A stretch of 53,267 nt of DNA from SIG454 sp045578465 (GTDB lineage Bacteria; Bacillota; Clostridia; Monoglobales; Monoglobaceae), in NCBI GenBank assembly GCA_045578465.1, contig JAZNKJ010000007.1, forward strand, positions 1 to 53,267, written 5' to 3'. How positions within the stretch are numbered: the stretch's first letter is position 1; each line of letters opens with the position of its first letter. The position numbers and the translations under genes were made by a program. The notes under the pieces were generated by a model. It was not told the origin of the DNA. It ran no database searches and saw nothing but the letters and a program-made list of their open reading frames with translations. This document shows positions 49,764-53,267 of this stretch, piece by piece.

Positions 49764-50936
49764 ATGAACATAAAAGAAGAAGCACTTAAAAAACACTATG
49801 AATGGCAAGGCAAAATTGAGGTTGTTTCAAGAACAAAGGTTGAAAACAGCGAGGATTTGTCTCTGGCTTACACTCCTGGCGTTGCTCAGCCTTGTCTTGA
49901 AATACAAAAGGATTATGAAAAGTCATTTACTCTTACAAGACGCTGGAACAGCGTTGCGGTTGTAACAGACGGCACTGCGGTTTTAGGTCTTGGGGATATC
50001 GGCCCTGAGGCGGGAATGCCCGTTATGGAGGGGAAGTGCGTCCTTTTCAAAGAGTTTGCAGATGTTGACGCATACCCGATTTGCATAAGAAGTAAGGATG
50101 TAGATGAAATCGTCAGAACAGTTTATCTTATTTCCGGTGGCTTTGGTGGAATAAATCTTGAAGATATTTCCGCTCCAAGATGCTTTGAAATTGAGAAAAA
50201 GCTTAAAGAAATCTGTGACATTCCTGTTTTTCACGATGACCAGCACGGAACTGCAATAGTTGTGGGTGCGGCAGTTATAAATGCTCTTAAAGTTGTTAAA
50301 AAAGATATTGATAAAATTAAATGTGTAATAAACGGAGCGGGGTCAGCGGGAATTGCTATCGCAAACCATCTTTTAAAGCTTGGCGCTAAAAATATAATCC
50401 TTTGCGACAGGTTTGGTATTATCTGCGAAGGGGATGGAAATCTTAACGAGGCTCAGCAGAAAATGAGCCTTATAACTAATTTAAGTAAAGAAAAAGGCAC
50501 GCTAAAAGATGCAATGCGGGGTGCTGATTTATTTATTGGAGTTTCAGCCCCTGGGGTAGTTGACGCCGAAATGATTAAATCAATGAATTATGACCCGATT
50601 GTTTTTCCAATGGCAAATCCAACTCCCGAAATTTTCCCTGATGAGGCACTCAAAGCTGGGACAAGAGTTGTTGGAACAGGCAGAAGCGACTTCCCTAACC
50701 AGATTAATAATGTGCTGGCTTTCCCCGGGATTTTCAGAGGTGCTCTTGATTGCCGTGCATCTGAAATCAACGATGAAATGAAGATTGCAACATCTTATGC
50801 AATCGCATCTTTGGTAAGCGATGAGGAACTTTCAGAAGACTATATTATTCCGAAAGCCTTTGATGAAAGAGTAGGCAAAACCGTCGCTGAGGCAGTTTCA
50901 AAGGCCGCAAAAGATAGCGGAGTTGCAAGAATTTAG
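49764..50936 (+). CDS. NAD(P)-dependent malic enzyme, short bacterial type
   Basis: Oxidatively decarboxylates malate to pyruvate. 390 residues, the compact bacterial form. SLAYTPGVAQPCLEI, VTDGTAVLGLGDIGPEAGMP, the catalytic Lys in MEGKCVLFKEF, metal-binding FHDDQHGTAIV, NAD-binding NGAGSAGIAIA, and PMANPTPEIFPDEA with DFPNQINNVLAFPG are all present. NAD or NADP preference is not decidable from the motifs I can read. It starts 9 bases after alr, so it is probably in the same operon. Confidence 0.95.
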   Translation: MNIKEEALKKHYEWQGKIEVVSRTKVENSEDLSLAYTPGVAQPCLEIQKDYEKSFTLTRRWNSVAVVTDGTAVLGLGDIGPEAGMPVMEGKCVLFKEFADVDAYPICIRSKDVDEIVRTVYLISGGFGGINLEDISAPRCFEIEKKLKEICDIPVFHDDQHGTAIVVGAAVINALKVVKKDIDKIKCVINGAGSAGIAIANHLLKLGAKNIILCDRFGIICEGDGNLNEAQQKMSLITNLSKEKGTLKDAMRGADLFIGVSAPGVVDAEMIKSMNYDPIVFPMANPTPEIFPDEALKAGTRVVGTGRSDFPNQINNVLAFPGIFRGALDCRASEINDEMKIATSYAIASLVSDEELSEDYIIPKAFDERVGKTVAEAVSKAAKDSGVARI

Positions 50937-50938
50937 GT

Positions 50939-51625
50939 ATGAAATATAAAAACATAAAAGAGGGAGTTTTCCTCTCCCGTCCAAACAGGTTTATAGCGAA
51001 TGTCTTAGTTGATGGTGAAAACTGTGTCTGCCATGTTAAAAATACGGGCAGGTGCAAAGAGCTCTTAAAGGAAGGGGCAAGAGTTTTCCTTGAAGAAAGC
51101 GATAACCCGCTGAGAAAAACAAAGTATGACCTTGTGGCAGTCTATAAAGGGGAAAGACTTATAAATATGGACAGTCAGCTCCCCAACAAAGCCTTTTATG
51201 AGTGGGCGAAAAAGGAAAAACTTATAAAGGATATAACCTATATAAAGCCTGAGTATAAATACGGAAATTCGAGGTTTGATTTTTATATAGAAACCAAAAA
51301 TGAAAAAATTCTTCTTGAAGTAAAAGGGGTAACATTAGAGGAAAATGGAGTTGTCATGTTTCCCGACGCCCCAACTGAGCGTGGAATTAAGCATATAAAA
51401 GAGCTTATAAAGTGCAAACAAGAGGGTTTTGAGGCTTATATTGTTTTTGTTGTCCAGATGGATACTGTTAAGTATTTTACTCCAAACAGAAAGACTCATA
51501 AAGCCTTTGCAGACGCTCTTTTAGAGGCGGAAAAATGCGGAGTTAATATTGTCTGTGTTGACTGCAAAGTTACAAAAGACAGTATGGAAATAAATGATTT
51601 TGTAGAGGTTCGGTTAAATGAATAA
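50939..51625 (+). CDS. sfsA: SfsA-family DNA/sugar-fermentation-stimulation nuclease-like protein
   Basis: 228 residues with an N-terminal OB-like part (FLSRPNRFIANVLVDGENC, HVKNTGRCKELL) and a C-terminal PD-(D/E)xK-type core (YGNSRFDFYIE, ILLEVKGVTLEENGVVMFPD, APTERGIKHIKEL). The spaced D and E-x-K residues match a restriction-like nuclease site. The cellular role of SfsA is still uncertain. 2 bases after the malic enzyme, overlapping thiN by 8 bases. Confidence 0.95.
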   Translation: MKYKNIKEGVFLSRPNRFIANVLVDGENCVCHVKNTGRCKELLKEGARVFLEESDNPLRKTKYDLVAVYKGERLINMDSQLPNKAFYEWAKKEKLIKDITYIKPEYKYGNSRFDFYIETKNEKILLEVKGVTLEENGVVMFPDAPTERGIKHIKELIKCKQEGFEAYIVFVVQMDTVKYFTPNRKTHKAFADALLEAEKCGVNIVCVDCKVTKDSMEINDFVEVRLNE

Positions 51626-52244
51626 AAAGGTTTGCATAGTCGTTGGAGCAGGCGATTTTTCTGAAACCCAAATTAAAAAAGGTGAAAACGATTTAATAAT
51701 TGCTGCCGACGGCGGACTTTTAAATCTTGAAAACATAGGGATTACTCCCGATATTGTGGTTGGGGATTTTGACTCCCTCGGCTATGTCCCAAAGTACGAA
51801 AACATTATAACTTTAAATCGGGATAAGGATATAACGGATACCTGGGCGGGAATAGAAGAAGGGATAAAAAGAGGGTATAAAAATTTTAAAATCTATGGTG
51901 GCACAGGCGGAAGAGAAAGCCATACTTTTGCCAATATCCAAAACCTTGTAAAGCTTATTAAAATGGGGCTTTATGGAGAAATGATTTCGGAGAATGAGGT
52001 TATAACGGCGGTGGAAAACGGCGAAATAACCTTTGATAAAAACCATAAAGGCTTCATTTCGGTTTTTGCTTATTCGGATAAAGCAGAGGGCGTTTCTCTG
52101 AAAAATCTTAAATATGAACTTGACAATGCTATCCTGACAAACGGCGAGCCTCTGGGGATAAGCAATGAGTTTATTGGCGTAGAGGCGAAAGCCCAAGTTA
52201 AAAACGGAATAATTTTAATAATTTATGATAGAAATGGGGACTGA
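51618..52244 (+). CDS. thiN: thiamine diphosphokinase
   Basis: Transfers pyrophosphate from ATP to thiamine, making the cofactor used for example by IorA. 208 residues; CIVVGAGDFSE, IIAADGGLLNLENIGITPDI, VVGDFDSLG and LNRDKDITDTWAGIEEG carry the metal and ATP residues (D-x-D, D-K-D-x-T-D). IYGGTGGRESHTFANIQNL is the thiamine-side motif. Ends the lrp-to-thiN gene string, with a terminator overlapping its stop. Confidence 0.95.
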   Translation: MNKKVCIVVGAGDFSETQIKKGENDLIIAADGGLLNLENIGITPDIVVGDFDSLGYVPKYENIITLNRDKDITDTWAGIEEGIKRGYKNFKIYGGTGGRESHTFANIQNLVKLIKMGLYGEMISENEVITAVENGEITFDKNHKGFISVFAYSDKAEGVSLKNLKYELDNAILTNGEPLGISNEFIGVEAKAQVKNGIILIIYDRNGD

Positions 52245-52270
52245 TTTTTATAATCAGCCCTTTTGTTTTA
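52236..52270 (+). terminator. terminator of the lrp-thiN operon
   Basis: GGG-A-CTGATT (52237-52246) pairs with AATCAG-CCC (52252-52260), followed by TTTTGTTTTA. The stem includes the thiN stop codon. Confidence 0.85.
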
Positions 52271-52341
52271 TAGAAATTAACCAAAAGAGGGTTTTCTGCA
52301 TAATAATAAAGAAGAAAATTTACAAAAATTATGTAAAATAC

Positions 52342-52370
52342 TTTACTAAACAGAAAAAATTTGCTATAAT
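52342..52370 (+). promoter_or_regulatory. cysE promoter
   Basis: TTTACT (52342-52347), 17-base spacer, perfect TATAAT (52365-52370). The predicted leader is only about 22 bases, so there is no room for a T-box or riboswitch. Confidence 0.72.
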
Positions 52371-52398
52371 AAATGATGTATGAGAAGAGGTAATTGAT

Positions 52399-53043
52399 AT
52401 GGGAATTTTTAAATCAATCAGGGAAGAAATAAATCTTGTTTTTGAACGCGACCCTGCGGCAAGAAGCCGTGCACAGGTCTTTTTCCTATACCCGGGAGTA
52501 AGGGCGATAATTATGTATCGTCTTGCTCATAAACTCCATAATAAAAGGCATTATTTTCTTGCCGACTGGATTTCAAAGAGGGCAAGAAAGAAAACAGGAA
52601 TTGAAATTCATCCTGCGGCAACAATAGGAAAGGGTGTTTTCATTGACCACGGAATGGGCGTTGTTATCGGCGAAACTGCCATTGTTGGCGATAACTGTAC
52701 TATCTACCAGGGTGTAACTTTGGGGGGTACGGGAAAAGATAAAGGAAAGCGTCATCCAACCATTGGAAACAATGTAACCATAGGATGCGGTGCAAAGGTT
52801 TTAGGACCATTTTCCGTTGGGGATAACAGTAAAATTGCGGCAAACGCTGTGGTTTTAAATGAAATCCCTGCCAACAGTACTTGCGTTGGTGTTCCTGCTC
52901 ATATCGTTAAAAGAGATAATATCAAGGTTGCAGATGCAAAAGTTGACCTTGACCAGATTCATATTCCGGACCCTGTTTCTATGGAACTTTGCAGAATGAG
53001 GGTTGAACTTGAAAAGCTTAAAAAGGAAAGGACTGAAGAATAA
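52399..53043 (+). CDS. cysE: serine O-acetyltransferase
   Basis: First committed step of cysteine synthesis (serine + acetyl-CoA to O-acetylserine). 214 residues, the short form found in Bacillus and Clostridia. The N-terminal helical part (FERDPAARSRAQVF, YRLAHKL) precedes a left-handed beta-helix with GKGVFIDHGMGVVIGETA (catalytic Asp-His) and GVTLGGTGKDKGKRHPTIG. The ATG of cysS follows its stop directly, so the two genes are cotranscribed. Confidence 0.97.
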   Translation: MGIFKSIREEINLVFERDPAARSRAQVFFLYPGVRAIIMYRLAHKLHNKRHYFLADWISKRARKKTGIEIHPAATIGKGVFIDHGMGVVIGETAIVGDNCTIYQGVTLGGTGKDKGKRHPTIGNNVTIGCGAKVLGPFSVGDNSKIAANAVVLNEIPANSTCVGVPAHIVKRDNIKVADAKVDLDQIHIPDPVSMELCRMRVELEKLKKERTEE

Positions 53044-53267
53044 ATGAAACTGTATAACACATTAAAAAGAAAAAAAGAGGAGTTTGTGCCAGTTGAGGCG
53101 GGAAAGGTTAAAATGTATTCCTGCGGACCGACAGTTTATAACTTTTTCCATGTTGGAAACGCAAGACCTTTCATAATTTTCGACACTCTTCGCCGTTATT
53201 TTGAATACAGAGGCTATGAAGTTACTTTTGTTCAGAATTTTACGGATATTGACGATAAAATGATTAA
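53044..53267 (+). CDS. cysS: cysteinyl-tRNA synthetase, N-terminal part (cut by window edge)
   Basis: The first 74 codons read MKLYNTLKRKKEEFVPVEAG, then YSCGPTVYNFFHVGNARP with the zinc-binding Cys27 and the HIGH-type motif HVGN (36-39), and FVQNFTDIDDKMI. These are diagnostic of CysS. The stop lies beyond 53267. There is no gap to cysE, a pairing also seen in Bacillus (cysE-cysS), which links cysteine synthesis with its charging. Confidence 0.96.
   Translation, partial: MKLYNTLKRKKEEFVPVEAGKVKMYSCGPTVYNFFHVGNARPFIIFDTLRRYFEYRGYEVTFVQNFTDIDDKMI

Noticed and set aside
52371..52398. Cysteine T-box or SAM riboswitch ahead of cysE-cysS
   Set aside because: The leader from the predicted start is only about 22 bases, and no T-box sequence or terminator lies upstream of cysE after the thiN terminator.
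1..53267. CRISPR arrays, toxin-antitoxin pairs, restriction systems, insertion sequences
   Set aside because: None seen on either strand; no regularly spaced repeats and no such protein motifs.

Overview
The window is a chromosomal segment of a low-GC, endospore-forming, anaerobic member of the Clostridia. This rests on SpoIIP, the CotJA/CotJB/CotJC spore-coat operon, a T-box riboswitch, ferredoxin-linked indolepyruvate oxidoreductase, AAGGAGG-type ribosome sites and A+T-rich intergenic DNA. I cannot name a species. No insertion sequence, phage gene, integrase or CRISPR array is visible.

Positions 1-20,062 hold mostly core genes in short alternating units: a truncated tRNA-Ser(CGA), nth and glyA from overlapping divergent promoters, a zinc-ribbon membrane protein, a folded intergenic element, rarA, tmcAL, then a T-box-controlled operon (AMP-forming acyl-CoA ligase, iorA, iorB). 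Next come spoIIP, asnB, rpsB-tsf behind a folded leader, an OPT transporter with a PqqD-like partner, a 430-bp gene-free stretch with a cluster of DnaA-box-like sites, a LysR regulator, and a CofE-like ligase divergent from it.

Positions 20,133-47,004 form one long rightward surface-polysaccharide locus, bounded by a strong promoter and a bidirectional terminator. It codes for nucleotide-sugar enzymes (PglE/EpsN-like aminotransferase, PglD/EpsM-like acetyltransferase, and the CapE-CapF-CapG set for UDP-N-acetyl-L-fucosamine). It also has a PglC/EpsL-like initiating phosphosugar transferase, a Wzy-like polymerase, a Wzx-like flippase and about six glycosyltransferases. The decoration enzymes are LicD, a CDP-glycerol-type glycerophosphotransferase, a TagD-like cytidylyltransferase, three acyltransferase-3 proteins, a sugar-transfer-associated ATP-grasp protein and an uncharacterised nucleotidyltransferase. 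Two metabolic enzymes, an HpcH/HpaI aldolase and an Ldh2-type dehydrogenase, are embedded in it. Two short licD-derived fragments flank one glycosyltransferase gene and look like scars of cassette exchange.

Positions 47,008-53,267 return to core genes: cotJABC on the minus strand, then an Lrp/AsnC regulator, alr, malic enzyme, sfsA and thiN, followed by cysE and the start of cysS, which is cut by the window edge.

The most interesting points are: (1) a T-box, with a likely Tyr specifier, ahead of an arylacetate-CoA ligase plus IorAB, which suggests aromatic amino acids are salvaged from aryl acids; (2) a three-part structured element with a possible pseudoknot touching the rarA ribosome site; (3) an isolated DnaA-box cluster; (4) the licD scars. 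All functional calls come from reading the sequence and recognising motifs. No database search, folding program or alignment was run.
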